In this document: one piece after another, positions 1 through 9,300 of the stretch
How the letters are laid out: each line of letters opens with the position of its first letter
Numbering within the stretch: position 1 is the stretch's first letter
From: Sphingobium sp. AS12
Lineage (GTDB): Bacteria > Pseudomonadota > Alphaproteobacteria > Sphingomonadales > Sphingomonadaceae
Reading direction: 5' to 3'
DNA: 64,000 bases
NCBI RefSeq assembly: GCF_019097845.1
Contig: NZ_JAHRGM010000001.1
Coordinates: 434,001-498,000 of the forward strand
Made by a program: the position numbers and the translations under genes
The notes under the pieces: model-generated
The model's input: the letters and a program-made list of their open reading frames with translations, nothing else
Databases searched by the model: none
Told to the model about the DNA's origin: nothing

Positions 1-206
1 TCGCAGCGCAAGCCGCCGATATCCTCAAGCACCGCGCCTTTGCCAATGATTATGAGAAGCTGATCATCGTCGCCCCGCCCGGCACGCTGGGCGAAATGCG
101 CAAACATTATCACAAGGAAGTCGAAAGCCGCCTGACCGGCGAGATCGCCAAGGATCTGGTCAACCATCCGATCGCCGACATCGAACGGATCATCGCCGAC
201 AATTGA
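1..206 (+). CDS. Host attachment family protein, C-terminal part
   Basis: The window opens inside a gene; the reading frame starting at base 3 runs to a TGA at 204-206. The 67 visible residues contain ILKHRAFANDYEKLIIVAPP, then a Leu-Gly-Glu-Met-Arg stretch and the end DIERIIADN. This pattern is what I know from the alphaproteobacterial host-attachment protein family (Pfam Host_attach), named after a plant-attachment phenotype; its biochemical role is not established. The start, promoter and N-terminal half lie outside the window, so nothing can be said about regulation. A strong hairpin at 408-444 may end its transcript. Confidence 0.75.
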   Translation, partial: AAQAADILKHRAFANDYEKLIIVAPPGTLGEMRKHYHKEVESRLTGEIAKDLVNHPIADIERIIADN

Positions 207-278
207 TTTGGAAGCGACAAAGCTTCCCTTGCCTAAAAAGGAAAGGGATATCGCATGTGACATTGCGTTCCTTTTCAA

Positions 279-368
279 CGTCATCCTGAATTTATTTCAG
301 GATCCATTTCTCGTTGCGAGCGGCGGTTTTTGGGGCACGATGGATGCTGAAACAAGTTCAGCATGACG
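279..368. repeat. Palindromic intergenic repeat (TCATCCTGAA type)
   Basis: The left arm begins CGTCATCCTGAATTTATTTC and the right arm ends AAGTTCAGCATGACG; the arms are imperfect reverse complements around a GGATCCAT/ATGGATGC inner pair. It lies between two convergent genes. Its sequence differs from the CGTTCG-type repeats found elsewhere in this window, so it is a second repeat class. Repeats of this appearance are common in sphingomonad intergenic DNA; no function is known to me. Confidence 0.6.
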
Positions 369-407
369 AGAGTGTATGCTGGGTTTGCAAGAGCATGATC
401 GCAAACG

Positions 408-444
408 AAAAGGGCGGCCCCCGCTATCGGGAGCCGCCCTTTTT
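408..444. terminator. Bidirectional terminator between convergent genes
   Basis: AAAGGGCGGC pairs with GCCGCCCTTT and is followed by more T residues on the plus strand and preceded by a run of A residues, so it can work in both directions. It sits between the end of the host-attachment gene (plus) and the end of the Ser/Gly-rich gene (minus). Confidence 0.8.
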
Positions 445-463
445 CGCGTCGCTGCCTGACGGA

Positions 464-1600
464 TCAGGCGGCCTTGTCGCCCTTGCGCTCGGCAAAGCGG
501 CGGCGGGCGACCAGTGCGACCGCGGCTGCGCCGAACAGCAGGATCATCGGCGGGGCAGGGACGTCGGTGCCGCCGCTGCTGCTCGATCCGCCGCTGGAGC
601 TGCTGGACGAGGAGGAGCTGCTGCTGCTCGACGAGGAGGACGAACCGCTCGACCCCGAACTGCCGCTGGAGCCGGAGCTGCCGCTCGATCCGCTGCTGCC
701 CGTGCTGCCGAAGCTGGACGAACCGCCCGAAGAGGAGGAGCTGCCCGACGACGAGGATGACGACGAAGAACTGCTGCCGCTCGACCCGGAACTGCCCGAC
801 GATCCGCTGCTGCCGCTCGATCCCGAACTGCCGCTGGAGCCGGAGCTGCCACCCGATCCGCCGCTCGACCCGTGACCATGGCCAGGCTTGCCCGGCTTGC
901 CGCCGCTCGATCCGCCCGAACTGCTCGATGAGGAGCTGGACGAGGAGGATGAGGACGAAGAGCTGGAACTGGACGAGGACGAGCTGCTGCTGACATTGCC
1001 GCTGGAGGTCGACACATTACCGCTCGACGTCGACACGCCGCTCGATGTGGACACGTTGCCGCTGGACGTGGAAACACCGCCCGTGGAGGTCGAGACGCCA
1101 CCGGTGGAGGTCGAAACGCCGCCGGTCGATGTGGACACGCCGCCCGTGGTCGAACTGGTCGAGCTGCTGATGCCGCCGGTCGAGCTGCTGGTCGAGGAAA
1201 TCACGACCGACCCGCCACCGCTGCCGCCGCCACCGCCGCCGAAGAAACCACCGACGAAGCCGCCGCCGCCAAAGCCGCCGCCACCGCCCATGACCATGGG
1301 AACGGCACCGCCGCCGCCCGACATCATCGGCATTTCAGCCATGGGCATGGGCAGGGGCACGGGAGCCTGATGCGTTACGACCGTAACGGTCTGCGGCACT
1401 GTTTTGGTGACTGTCCGCACCACCTTGCGCTTCACTGTCCGCACGGCATAGCGTTTCCGGGGCGCTGCCGCCTTGGTGCTCTTGCTGCTGTGGACCACTG
1501 CCGGTCGCGCATTTTCGGCAACATGCACCGCGCCACCGCCGATGATCGCCCCGCCGCAAGTGCAGGCGCACAATTTAGCCAAAGCCATCCGTACCGACAT
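464..1600 (-). CDS. Ser/Gly-rich surface protein with PEP-CTERM-like anchor
   Basis: A 378-residue protein if it starts at the ATG at 1600 (a GTG at 1609 is in frame but has no room for a ribosome site). Residues 1-30 include a short hydrophobic Cys-containing segment; a basic Lys/Arg/Thr stretch and a Gly-rich stretch follow. About 200 residues then consist almost only of Ser, Gly and Thr, with short repeats such as GVSTSTGG and SGSSGSSG. The end, DVPAPPMILLFGAAAVALVA followed by RRR, has the layout of a PEP-CTERM sorting signal: short Pro motif, one membrane helix, Arg cluster. Family knowledge says such tails direct export and cleavage by an exosortase; here the motif is VPAPP rather than VPEP. 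I infer an exported, possibly glycosylated surface or matrix protein. No specific function can be assigned. Confidence 0.7.
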   Translation of the reverse strand: MSVRMALAKLCACTCGGAIIGGGAVHVAENARPAVVHSSKSTKAAAPRKRYAVRTVKRKVVRTVTKTVPQTVTVVTHQAPVPLPMPMAEMPMMSGGGGAVPMVMGGGGGFGGGGFVGGFFGGGGGGSGGGSVVISSTSSSTGGISSSTSSTTGGVSTSTGGVSTSTGGVSTSTGGVSTSSGNVSTSSGVSTSSGNVSTSSGNVSSSSSSSSSSSSSSSSSSSSSSSSSGGSSGGKPGKPGHGHGSSGGSGGSSGSSGSSGSSGSSGSSGSSGSSGSSSSSSSSSSGSSSSSGGSSSFGSTGSSGSSGSSGSSGSSGSSGSSSSSSSSSSSSSSSSSGGSSSSGGTDVPAPPMILLFGAAAVALVARRRFAERKGDKAA

Positions 1601-1609
1601 AGGGTCCAC

Positions 1610-2023
1610 TCTTCATCTTGTTGTCCTGCAACCCGGCATTGGCGTTATCCAATGAAGGGCTGCTCGGAACTTCCTATGCGCAAGAACGCAAAAGAAAGCG
1701 TTAACTGCAACGGTGTTAACCCTGAATATGATGGTCAAGTCGAGGGAAATCCTGCCTTCTTCCCAAGGGAAATGGTTAACGTCCCACTATGGAACGACTG
1801 GCGCGTGCCGGGTAAAAATCGCTTGGCATGTTTTGCCCCTTTGCCCCGCTGGCCGGACTCGACAGGACAGGCCAGCGACCTTCCGCGAAATCGGACAGAA
1901 TGAAGCGGACGCGTAAGATTGCCCGCTTGTGTCGCCCTGCGCCCGTCGCTATGAGGCGCCCTCAATGAAAAGTCATGGGCGCCCGGACGTTAAGCGCCGG
2001 CGTCCTCCGAGTCGGAGAGCCAG
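1610..2023. other. Non-coding stretch before dksA
   Basis: This 414-base region separates the divergent Ser/Gly-rich gene and dksA and must hold both promoters; I could not place either with confidence. It is less GC-rich than its surroundings at 1680-1790. A hairpin with perfect 7-base arms (GGCGCCC at 1955-1961, GGGCGCC at 1977-1983) lies in the probable dksA leader, and the ribosome-site region just before the dksA ATG (CTCCGAGTCGGAG) is itself self-complementary. No convincing short gene was seen. Confidence 0.5.
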
Positions 2024-2488
2024 ATGGCATCGGTCCTGAATTCCGATAAAGACGGCGACAAGCCGCCCAAATCGACTGTCGAACTTCCTGCTGATTACCG
2101 GCCGTCCGCCGATGAGGAATTCATGAACCCGCTCCAGCTGGAATATTTCCGGCAGCGGCTGTGGGACTGGAAGAAGCAGATCCATGCTGAAGCGGAAGGG
2201 ACGCTCGCTGTCCTACAGAATGAACCGCTGCGCGAACCCGACCTCAACGACCGTGCATCCAGCGAGACCGACTGGTCGATCGAACTGCGCACCCGCGATC
2301 GCCAGCGCAAGCTGATCTCCAAGATCGAGGCGGCGCTCCGCCGGATCGAGGATGGCGAATATGGCTATTGCGAAGTCACCGGCGAACCGATTTCGCTGGG
2401 CCGACTGGAGGCTCGGCCGATTGCAACGATGACGGTCGAAGCGCAGGAACGACACGAGCGGCAAGAGAAGATCTCCCGCGACGATTAA
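2024..2488 (+). CDS. dksA: RNA polymerase-binding protein DksA (one-cysteine type)
   Basis: A 154-residue member of the DksA/TraR family. DksA binds in the secondary channel of RNA polymerase and, with ppGpp, adjusts transcription during starvation. The N-terminal half (about residues 35-110) is the alpha-helical coiled-coil part, containing MNPLQLEYFRQRLWDWKKQI and later SSETDWSIELRTRDRQRKL. The C-terminal globular part reads YGYCEVTGEPISLGRLEARP and keeps one of the four zinc-binding cysteines of E. coli DksA. Loss of the other cysteines is usual in alphaproteobacterial DksA proteins and does not mark a pseudogene. The ATG is preceded by GGAGAGCCAG, a fair ribosome site. It is followed at a short distance by a PilZ gene on the same strand. 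Confidence 0.95.
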   Translation: MASVLNSDKDGDKPPKSTVELPADYRPSADEEFMNPLQLEYFRQRLWDWKKQIHAEAEGTLAVLQNEPLREPDLNDRASSETDWSIELRTRDRQRKLISKIEAALRRIEDGEYGYCEVTGEPISLGRLEARPIATMTVEAQERHERQEKISRDD

Positions 2489-2556
2489 CCCTTTCTCCAT
2501 TCCCCCGCGACTATAATGCCCACCAATTATCTGGCATTTTATTCGCGGGTCTTGGC

Positions 2557-2931
2557 ATGAACGACGAACAGGAATCTTCCGATCGGGGACCGGCACGCTC
2601 CGCGCCGCGTGACAGTCTGTTCCTGCTAACCAGCTTCATGACGCCCGAAGGTGCACCGCTGGGCAAGGCCCGCGTGCGCAACCTTTCGGCCACCGGCCTG
2701 ATGGCGGACTGCGAACGCGGCGTTCCTGCGGGCACCAGGGTGGAATTTGAACTGCGGGGCATCGGCAAGATGACCGGCATCGTTGCCTGGGCGCGTGAGG
2801 ACAAGATTGGCTTGTCCTTTGACGAACCGATCGACCCGCAACTGGCGCGCAAGCCGGTGTCGACCGGCGCAGTGCCACAGGCGGTGCCTGATTATCTGCG
2901 GCTGCACCATCGCAGCATTCCGCGCCGCTGA
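2557..2931 (+). CDS. PilZ domain protein
   Basis: A 124-residue protein. Residues about 20-90 read like a PilZ fold: KARVRNLSATGLMADCERGV, then a beta-rich part with VEFELRGIGKMTGIVAWARE and KIGLSFDEPID. PilZ domains bind cyclic di-GMP through an RxxxR motif and a (D/N)xSxxG motif; NLSATG fits the second, while the RxxxR motif is not clear at the N-terminus, so ligand binding is uncertain. An upstream in-frame extension would overlap dksA, and the ATG at 2557 starts the domain properly, so I chose it. It lies 68 bases after dksA and may be co-transcribed with it. A terminator follows at 2966-2997. Confidence 0.85.
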   Translation: MNDEQESSDRGPARSAPRDSLFLLTSFMTPEGAPLGKARVRNLSATGLMADCERGVPAGTRVEFELRGIGKMTGIVAWAREDKIGLSFDEPIDPQLARKPVSTGAVPQAVPDYLRLHHRSIPRR

Positions 2932-2965
2932 TCCGAGCAGTCATTCATCGGCCAGGCAGTAAAAA

Positions 2966-2997
2966 GCCCCGCCAACCAACTGGTTGCGGGGCGTTTT
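2966..2997 (+). terminator. Terminator after the PilZ gene
   Basis: GCCCCG pairs with CGGGGC and CAACC with GGTTG, with one bulged C, followed by GTTTTACT. An A-rich run before the stem could also let it act on the opposite strand for the convergent DUF465 gene. Confidence 0.75.
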
Positions 2998-3094
2998 ACT
3001 GTCTGAACGATAGAGACCGGAATGATCGGGAAGGGCCGGACCGGCAGTCTGCTGCTGCCGCGTCTCGACCTCCTTCCGTATCGCGCACTGCTGT

Positions 3095-3253
3095 TTAGTG
3101 CTGCGCTTCCAGTTCTTCCTTCAACCGCAATTTCTGCTTCTTGAGCGAAGCGACCAAAATAGCGTCGGGCATGGGCCGACTCGTCTCCGCCTTGATTCGG
3201 GCGTCGATACCTGCGTGCTTGGCAGAAAGAGCTGAAATGTGGCTGTTTTCCAT
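3095..3253 (-). CDS. DUF465 (YdcH-like) small protein
   Basis: A 52-residue protein read from an ATG at 3253 to TAA at 3095-3097. It begins MENSHISALSAKHAGIDARI and ends SLKKQKLRLKEELEAQH. This is the pattern of the DUF465/YdcH family: a short helical hairpin in which the second helix carries K-K-x-K-L-x-L-K-(D/E)-E. The ribosome site TGGAG lies six bases before the ATG. Its function is unknown in any species I know of. A second DUF465 gene lies divergently at 3424, a pairing I recognise from alphaproteobacteria. The gene is short but codon use and family match make it convincing. Confidence 0.85.
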   Translation of the reverse strand: MENSHISALSAKHAGIDARIKAETSRPMPDAILVASLKKQKLRLKEELEAQH

Positions 3254-3423
3254 AACATTCTCCAGATGAGGGGTGATGGATGACGAAGTAGATCATGAAA
3301 TATTCGGCTTGTCTCGCCCTGATTCGCACCCTGCGCCTGAATGAGAAAATTTTGCGATGGCCCGCATCAGGGCGGCGGGTTATCAGGGTGTATGACGAGC
3401 ATGGTTGACGGATCGGGGGCGCA

Positions 3424-3621
3424 GTGAGCCGAGAAGATATTATGCGCCGACTGGAGCTGTTGCGGGTGGAGCATCGCGACCTCGACAGTGCGATCGCCGT
3501 TCTGATGGCGGCGGGCGCGGGTGACCAGATGCAGATTGCCCGGTTCAAGAAGCGCAAGCTGCGCCTGCGCGACGAAATCGCTCAGCTGGAAGATGCGCTG
3601 GTGCCAGACATCATTGCGTAA
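3424..3621 (+). CDS. DUF465 (YdcH-like) protein
   Basis: A 65-residue helical protein with RRLELLRVEHRDLDSAIAVL, then IARFKKRKLRLRDEIAQLED and the end PDIIA, the typical DUF465 layout. I chose the GTG at 3424 because the family usually has about six residues before the RRLE segment; an ATG at 3442 is the alternative and has an AGAAG site before it. It is charged, has no membrane segment and is likely cytoplasmic. The gene stands directly upstream of rcdA and may share its transcript, but function is not known. Confidence 0.85.
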   Translation: MSREDIMRRLELLRVEHRDLDSAIAVLMAAGAGDQMQIARFKKRKLRLRDEIAQLEDALVPDIIA

Positions 3622-3743
3622 ATTCGTTTCTATATCGGAATATTGTGGTTAACGCTGGGCTAACCGACCCTGAATGGGACAGCGCACGCTAAAAGCGCAC
3701 CGGCGGACCTGACAAGGTTGCGATAATATGTCACTCATCCTCC

Positions 3744-4223
3744 ATGCAAAGCGCAGCCTTTCTGGATCGTGGCCTTCACCGCCGACTGGTGGACGGCCTT
3801 TATCTCGAAGCCATGGTCATGGCTGACGAGGCGCGATCCTATTTCGATGGTAGCACCAGCACCGACGAAGGAATGAACGATCCGCTCCGCCGCGTTTCCT
3901 TCGCCTGCGAATCGCTTAAAGTGACCACCCGCCTGATGCACATCATCGCCTGGCTGCTCAGCCAGCGGGCGTGGCAGCGGGGCGAGATTGGCGACGCGGA
4001 TCTGTCGGACGAGAAATATCGGCTGGGCCGCGCGACCCAGACGGCACCTGAACTCGCCGCCGGTTTTCCCTTCATGGCCCGATCGCTGATCGATGCGAGC
4101 CAGGAATTGTACGACCGGGTTGCCCGGTTGCAGGACCGGATGGACCTGATGATGGGTCCGGCTACGGTCAAGGATGCCAACCCGGCCCGCGCGCTGATCG
4201 ACCGGCTGCACAGCGCCTTCTGA
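3744..4223 (+). CDS. rcdA: RcdA/DUF1465 family protein (regulator of CtrA degradation)
   Basis: A 159-residue protein of the DUF1465 family, which includes Caulobacter RcdA. In Caulobacter RcdA is an adaptor that brings substrates such as the cell-cycle regulator CtrA to the ClpXP protease through CpdR and PopA. Visible family features are RVSFACESLKVTTRLMHIIA, AWLLSQRAWQRGEI and the region SLIDASQELYDRVARLQDRM. The predicted fold is a helical bundle. The C-terminal tail after residue 145 is short (DANPARALIDRLHSAF). The ATG at 3744 lacks a clear ribosome site. The function is inferred from family; whether this species uses it for CtrA turnover cannot be seen here. Confidence 0.85.
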   Translation: MQSAAFLDRGLHRRLVDGLYLEAMVMADEARSYFDGSTSTDEGMNDPLRRVSFACESLKVTTRLMHIIAWLLSQRAWQRGEIGDADLSDEKYRLGRATQTAPELAAGFPFMARSLIDASQELYDRVARLQDRMDLMMGPATVKDANPARALIDRLHSAF

Positions 4224-4300
4224 TCGCGGTCCCGCATTTGGCCGCATTCTTCGCTTTCTAAGACTGGCGCTTTCGCACGCACTTGGTCTAGACCATCGCC

Positions 4301-6349
4301 ATGATCCATGGTTTGCGGACCTTTCGCCGCCCTTCTGGCCGCCCGCACCCCGCACGGCTCCTGCTTGTTCCGATGCTGCTCGCCTGTCCGGGCGGGGCGC
4401 TGGCGCAGTCCGTCACGCCGCCAGACGCCATGCCGGACATCGACCAGTCGCTTGATACCATGCCCGACATCGGCCTGGACTGGCCCGACCTGGGGCAAGA
4501 GGATAGCGTAAAGCCGCTGCCCGACGATCCGGCTGACGTGCAGGTGGCAACGCCTGACGCTGCGCCCGATGCCAGCGCGCCGGCCGAGCCGGTCGAGGAA
4601 GCCACGACCTTCGCCGACGCAGGGGAGGAACGGCGCTATACCGTCCAGCTCACCGGCGTCGACACGATCGCCGACGCCACCTTCAAACTGCGCTTCGACG
4701 AATTGTCCGCGCTTCGGCAGGGGGAGGGCAAGGCCGCCAACCTTGCGCAGATCAACCGACGGATCAAAGAGGATGACGAACTGCTCGACCGGCTGTTGCG
4801 CGCCAAGGGCTATTATGCCGCGCGCATCCGGGGTGCCGTCGCTGCGCCGCCCGCAGGCAGCGACCGGCTTGCCGTCAGCTTCGACATCACGCCCGGCCCG
4901 CAATATCTGCTCGAATCGGTTGATCTGACTGGCCTCGCCGAGACGGGCGACAAGGAAGCGCAACTACGCGCCGCTTTCCCGCCCAAGGTCGGCGATCCGG
5001 TCGATGCCGATGCGATTCTGGCCGGGCGCGACGCGCTGTCGGCGGTGCTGGCCGAAACCGGCTTTCCCTTCGCCAAGGTCGATGAACCCGAAGTGCGGAT
5101 CGACCATGAGGAGCGCAAGGGCGACCTCGACATCATCGTCACGCCCGGCGGCTATCGCAGCTTCGGTGCGATCCGCCTGAACGACGACAAGCTGTTCAGC
5201 GCCCACCATGTTCAGGAAATCGCCCGCTTCGATCCCGGTGATCCCTACAAGGCGTCGGATGTCGAGGATTTGCGCCGCGCCATTGTCGCGACCGGCCTTG
5301 TCTCGTCGGTCAGCCTGAAGCCCAAAGAGGCAGGCGATGGCACCCATGTCGATCTCGCCGTCGATGTCCGCCCCGCGCCGCTGCGCACCATCGCGGGCCA
5401 GCTGGGCTATGGCACGGGCGAAGGCTATCGCGCCGAAGTCAGCTGGCAGCATCGCAACTTCTTCCCGCCCGAAGGCGCAGTGACGGTGCGCGGTGTCGTC
5501 GGCACGCAGGAACAGACCGCCTCCTTCACCTATCGCCGCAACAATTTCCACCGCCGCGACAATGTGCTGACTGGCCTGCTGTCGGTCAGCAACATCAAGC
5601 GCGACGCCTATGACGCGCGCACCATCACCTTGTCGGGCGGGCTGGAGCGGCAAACCAACATATTGTTCCAGAAGGACTGGGTCTGGCGTTTCGGTGCGGA
5701 GCTGATCGCGTCGGATGAAGCCGATGCGTTCAGCGGCGGCGCGCGCCGCACCTTCCTGATCGGCGCGATCCCGTTGAGCCTCACCTATGACGGCAGCGAC
5801 GACCTGCTCAACCCTACCAAAGGCTTTCGCCTCGGCGGCCGGCTCAGCCCCGAACTCTCCTTTCAGGACAAGACCTTCGGCTATGCCAAGGTGCAGGTCG
5901 ATGGCAGTATCTACCAGCCTGCTGGTGAAAAGGTCGTGGTCGCGGCCCGCGCGCGTTTTGGCACCATCCTTGGCTCGACGGTTGAACAGATCGCACCATC
6001 GCGGCGTTTTTATGCGGGCGGCGGCGCGTCGGTGCGTGGCTATGGCTATCAGGCGATCGGCCCGCGCTTCGGCGTCGATGACGATCCGGTCGGCGGCAAG
6101 AGTCTGGCTGAATTTTCGCTGGAGGCGCGGGTGCGCTTTGGCAATTTCGGCGTCGTGCCGTTCGTCGATGCGGGTAATATCTCGACCACATTCCTGCCGC
6201 GCTTCCGCGACCTGCGCATCGGCACCGGGCTTGGCCTGCGCTACTATAGCAGCTTCGGCCCGATCCGCATCGACGTGGGCACCCCGATCAACCCGCAAAA
6301 GGGCGACCCGCGCGTCGCAGTCTATGTGTCCTTGGGGCAGGCCTTCTGA
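4301..6349 (+). CDS. tamA: TamA: BamA/TamA family outer-membrane protein
   Basis: A 682-residue protein. Residues 1-36 form a signal peptide ending ALA-Q. An acidic Pro/Asp-rich linker follows (about 37-110), then POTRA-type repeats (about 110-370), and a C-terminal 16-strand barrel region (about 375-682) that ends in ...VAVYVSLGQAF, with a terminal aromatic residue as expected for a Bam substrate. The barrel contains the conserved lid-loop-like motif RRFYAGGGASVRGYGYQAIG. TamA with TamB moves some outer-membrane proteins and, in newer work, phospholipids across the periplasm. The next gene, tamB, starts inside the stop codon (TGATG), so the two are translationally coupled. The Asp/Pro linker is longer than in E. 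coli TamA. Confidence 0.95.
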   Translation: MIHGLRTFRRPSGRPHPARLLLVPMLLACPGGALAQSVTPPDAMPDIDQSLDTMPDIGLDWPDLGQEDSVKPLPDDPADVQVATPDAAPDASAPAEPVEEATTFADAGEERRYTVQLTGVDTIADATFKLRFDELSALRQGEGKAANLAQINRRIKEDDELLDRLLRAKGYYAARIRGAVAAPPAGSDRLAVSFDITPGPQYLLESVDLTGLAETGDKEAQLRAAFPPKVGDPVDADAILAGRDALSAVLAETGFPFAKVDEPEVRIDHEERKGDLDIIVTPGGYRSFGAIRLNDDKLFSAHHVQEIARFDPGDPYKASDVEDLRRAIVATGLVSSVSLKPKEAGDGTHVDLAVDVRPAPLRTIAGQLGYGTGEGYRAEVSWQHRNFFPPEGAVTVRGVVGTQEQTASFTYRRNNFHRRDNVLTGLLSVSNIKRDAYDARTITLSGGLERQTNILFQKDWVWRFGAELIASDEADAFSGGARRTFLIGAIPLSLTYDGSDDLLNPTKGFRLGGRLSPELSFQDKTFGYAKVQVDGSIYQPAGEKVVVAARARFGTILGSTVEQIAPSRRFYAGGGASVRGYGYQAIGPRFGVDDDPVGGKSLAEFSLEARVRFGNFGVVPFVDAGNISTTFLPRFRDLRIGTGLGLRYYSSFGPIRIDVGTPINPQKGDPRVAVYVSLGQAF

Positions 6350-9300
6350 TGGCGGACGACGCTCCCGCCACCAAGCCGCATCGCCGCCGCGCCTGGGACG
6401 GGCGCTGGCAGCGCTGGCTGGTCGGCATCGTCGCATCGTTGCTGTTGATCGTCGTCGGCGCGCTGGCGTGGCTCGATACGTCGTCTGGCCATCGCTTCCT
6501 CATCAGCCGGATCGCGACGATCAAGCCGCCATCGGGCCTGCGCATCCAGGTCGACCGGATTGAGGGCAGCATCTATCGCAAGGCTGTCCTCCACAATCTG
6601 ACCCTGTCCGATCCCAAAGGCCGTTTCTTCGACGCGCCACGGGTCGAGCTGGACTGGTGGCCCTTCGCCTGGGCTTATAATCGGCTGGATATCGACCGGC
6701 TGGTCATCCCACGCGCCACCCTGCACAAATTGCCCAAACTCAATCCCAGCCAGAAACAGGGTCCGATCCTGCCCGGCTTCGACATTCGGTTGATGCAATT
6801 TTCGGTCGGGCAACTGACGATCGCGCCGGGCATTACGGGCCGGGTGCAGCAGGCGACGATGGCGGGCGACGCCGACATTCGCGGCGGACGCGCGATCATC
6901 GATCTGACCGCCCGCGTCATCGACGGGCAGGACGCGCTGACCGTGGCGCTCGACAGCCGCCCTGACAATGACCGCTTCCGCCTGGACGTCACCGTCAACG
7001 CGCCCAAAGGCGGCGTACTGGCGGCAATGGCGGGCCTTAAACAGGACGCCAATCTGCGCATCGGCGGCAAGGGCGGCTGGAGCCGCTGGGACGGTCGCCT
7101 GTCTGCCACGCTCGACAGCCAGCCGGTCGCCGACTTCGTCCTCGCCGCACGCAGCGGCGCCTATTCGGCGCGCGGCTCCATCGAGGGCGGCGCGATTGCA
7201 GGCACCGGCCTCGTCCAACGTCTCGCCGCGCCGCGCCTCGCTGTCCGCGCCAATGGAACAATGGTCGATCGGGTGATTGACGGCCGCCTCTGGCTCCGTT
7301 CCGCCGCGATCGATCTGGACGCGGACGGCGCGATCGACCTGCGTAACAGCGCGCTCGACAATATGCTGGTGCAGCTGAAACTCGCCCGCCCGCAGGCCTT
7401 GCTCAAGACCATGCGCGGGCAGGATGTCGCGGCGAAGATCCGGCTCGACGGTCCCTTTTCGACTTTGGGCTATGAATATCTGCTCACTGCCCGCCAGCTG
7501 GCGTTCGACAAGACTTTGATCAGCAACGTGCGCATGGATGGCGAGGGGCGACGGGCGGAAAATGGCCCGGCGCTGATCCCGCTGCGCCTGCGCGCCGCGC
7601 GGCTCGACGGGCAGGGCGAACTGGTCGAGGGGATCGTCCGCAATTTCGCGCTCGACGGCGTCCTCCAGCTGAACGGCCAGCAGATCGTCAGCAATCCGAT
7701 GGACGTGCGCTCGGACAAGCTGCGCGGCAAGCTGGTGATGCTCGCCGACCTCAATACGGGCCGCTATGATTTCGGGCTGGATGGGCAGATCAACGGCCTG
7801 GCCATTCGCGGCCTCGGCATTGTCGATCTGACCTCCAAGCTGCGCGCGGTGCCCGGTCCCAATCGCAGCTTTGGCCTCAGCGGCAATGCGCTGGCGCGGG
7901 TGCGGCGGCTGGACAATCAGTTTCTGCGCACTTTAGGCGGCGGTCTGCCGACCGTGCGCAGCGCGCTGGCGTTGCGCCCGGACGGGCAGTTGGCGCTCAC
8001 CAATTTGCGGCTCGACGCGCCCTTGCTGACGCTCACCGGCAATGGCCTGCGTCATCGCGACGGCACGCTCCATCTGGAGGGGCAGGGGCGGCATGGCCAA
8101 TATGGTCCGGTCAGGCTGACGCTGGATGGCAAGATTGATCGCCCGACCGTCGATCTGCTGCTCGCCAGCCCGATGAAATCGCTCGGCTTGCGCGACGTGC
8201 GCGCTAAGCTGATCCCCGATGCGACCGGTTACAGCTATACCGCAGGCGGTGGATCGACCCTTGGTCCCTTCACCGGACGCGGCGTCATCCTGTTGCCGCC
8301 GGGCGGGCAGGCGGTCGTGCGCATCGCCCGGATCGACGTGTCCGGCGTCACTGCCAGCGGCGACATTCGCCCGGTGACCGGTGGCCTCGACGGGCAACTG
8401 GCCGTCAATGGTCCGGTCACCGGCTATATCAGCCTGAAGCCTGTCAATGCGATCCAGCAGGTCCAGCTTAAATTGACCGCCAATGACGCCAGTTTCGACG
8501 GGCCGACCGTCATCGCGGTGCGGCGCGGCACGCTGGACGCGACCATGCTGCTCGATCCGTCCCGCACCACGCTGACCGCCACGGCGCAGGCGCGCGGCTT
8601 GCGTGTCGGGGGCGTGTTGCTGGGACGCTTTGCCGCCAATGCCGATCTGGTCGATGGGCGGGGCAAGATACGCGGCAGCCTGTCGGGCCAGCGCGGCCGC
8701 ATCTTCGACATACAGGGCGAAGCGCAGGTCGATGCCGACCGCATCCGCCTGACCGCTGGCGGCACGATCGACAAGCGCCCTATCCGCCTGACCCGCGCGG
8801 CGCTGCTGACCCGCACCGACGATGGCTGGAAATTGTCGCCTGCGACCATCAGCTATGCGGGCGGATCGCTGCAACTGGCGGGCGAACTGGGCAGCACCTC
8901 CACCCATGTCGAAGCGCGGATGCAGAAACTGCCGCTCGCTTTGCTCGACATTGGCTATGACAATCTGGGGCTGGGCGGCACGGCGACCGGGTCATTAAGC
9001 TATGCCCAGCCGCGCGGCGGCGGCCTGCCGACCGGCACGGCGGAGCTGCGCATCCGTGGCCTGTCGCGCTCCGGCCTGTCATTGAGTTCACGCCCGGTCG
9101 ATGTCGGCCTCAATGCCGCGCTGACCGCCGATCGCCTCGCTACCCGCATGATCTTCGTTGCCGATGGCAAGACGATTGGCCGGGCGCAGGCGTTGCTCAA
9201 CCCGTTGGGTCGTGAGGGCGGGCTGGTCGAGCGCCTCAACCGTGCGCCCTTCTTCGCGCAGCTGCGCTATGGCGGCACCGCCGACACGCTGTGGCGGCTG

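Noticed and set aside
590-1180. Repeats in this region as a CRISPR array
   Set aside because: Units are short, vary in length, and translate to a continuous Ser/Gly protein; there are no regular spacers and no cas genes.
474-1370. Plus-strand frames rich in Leu, Glu, Asp and Pro in the Ser/Gly repeat region
   Set aside because: They are the complement of the Ser/Gly repeats. The minus-strand protein has a proper start and a sorting tail, so it is the real gene.
2024-2488. DksA as a damaged zinc-finger protein
   Set aside because: Only one cysteine remains, but this is the normal form in alphaproteobacteria and the rest is intact.
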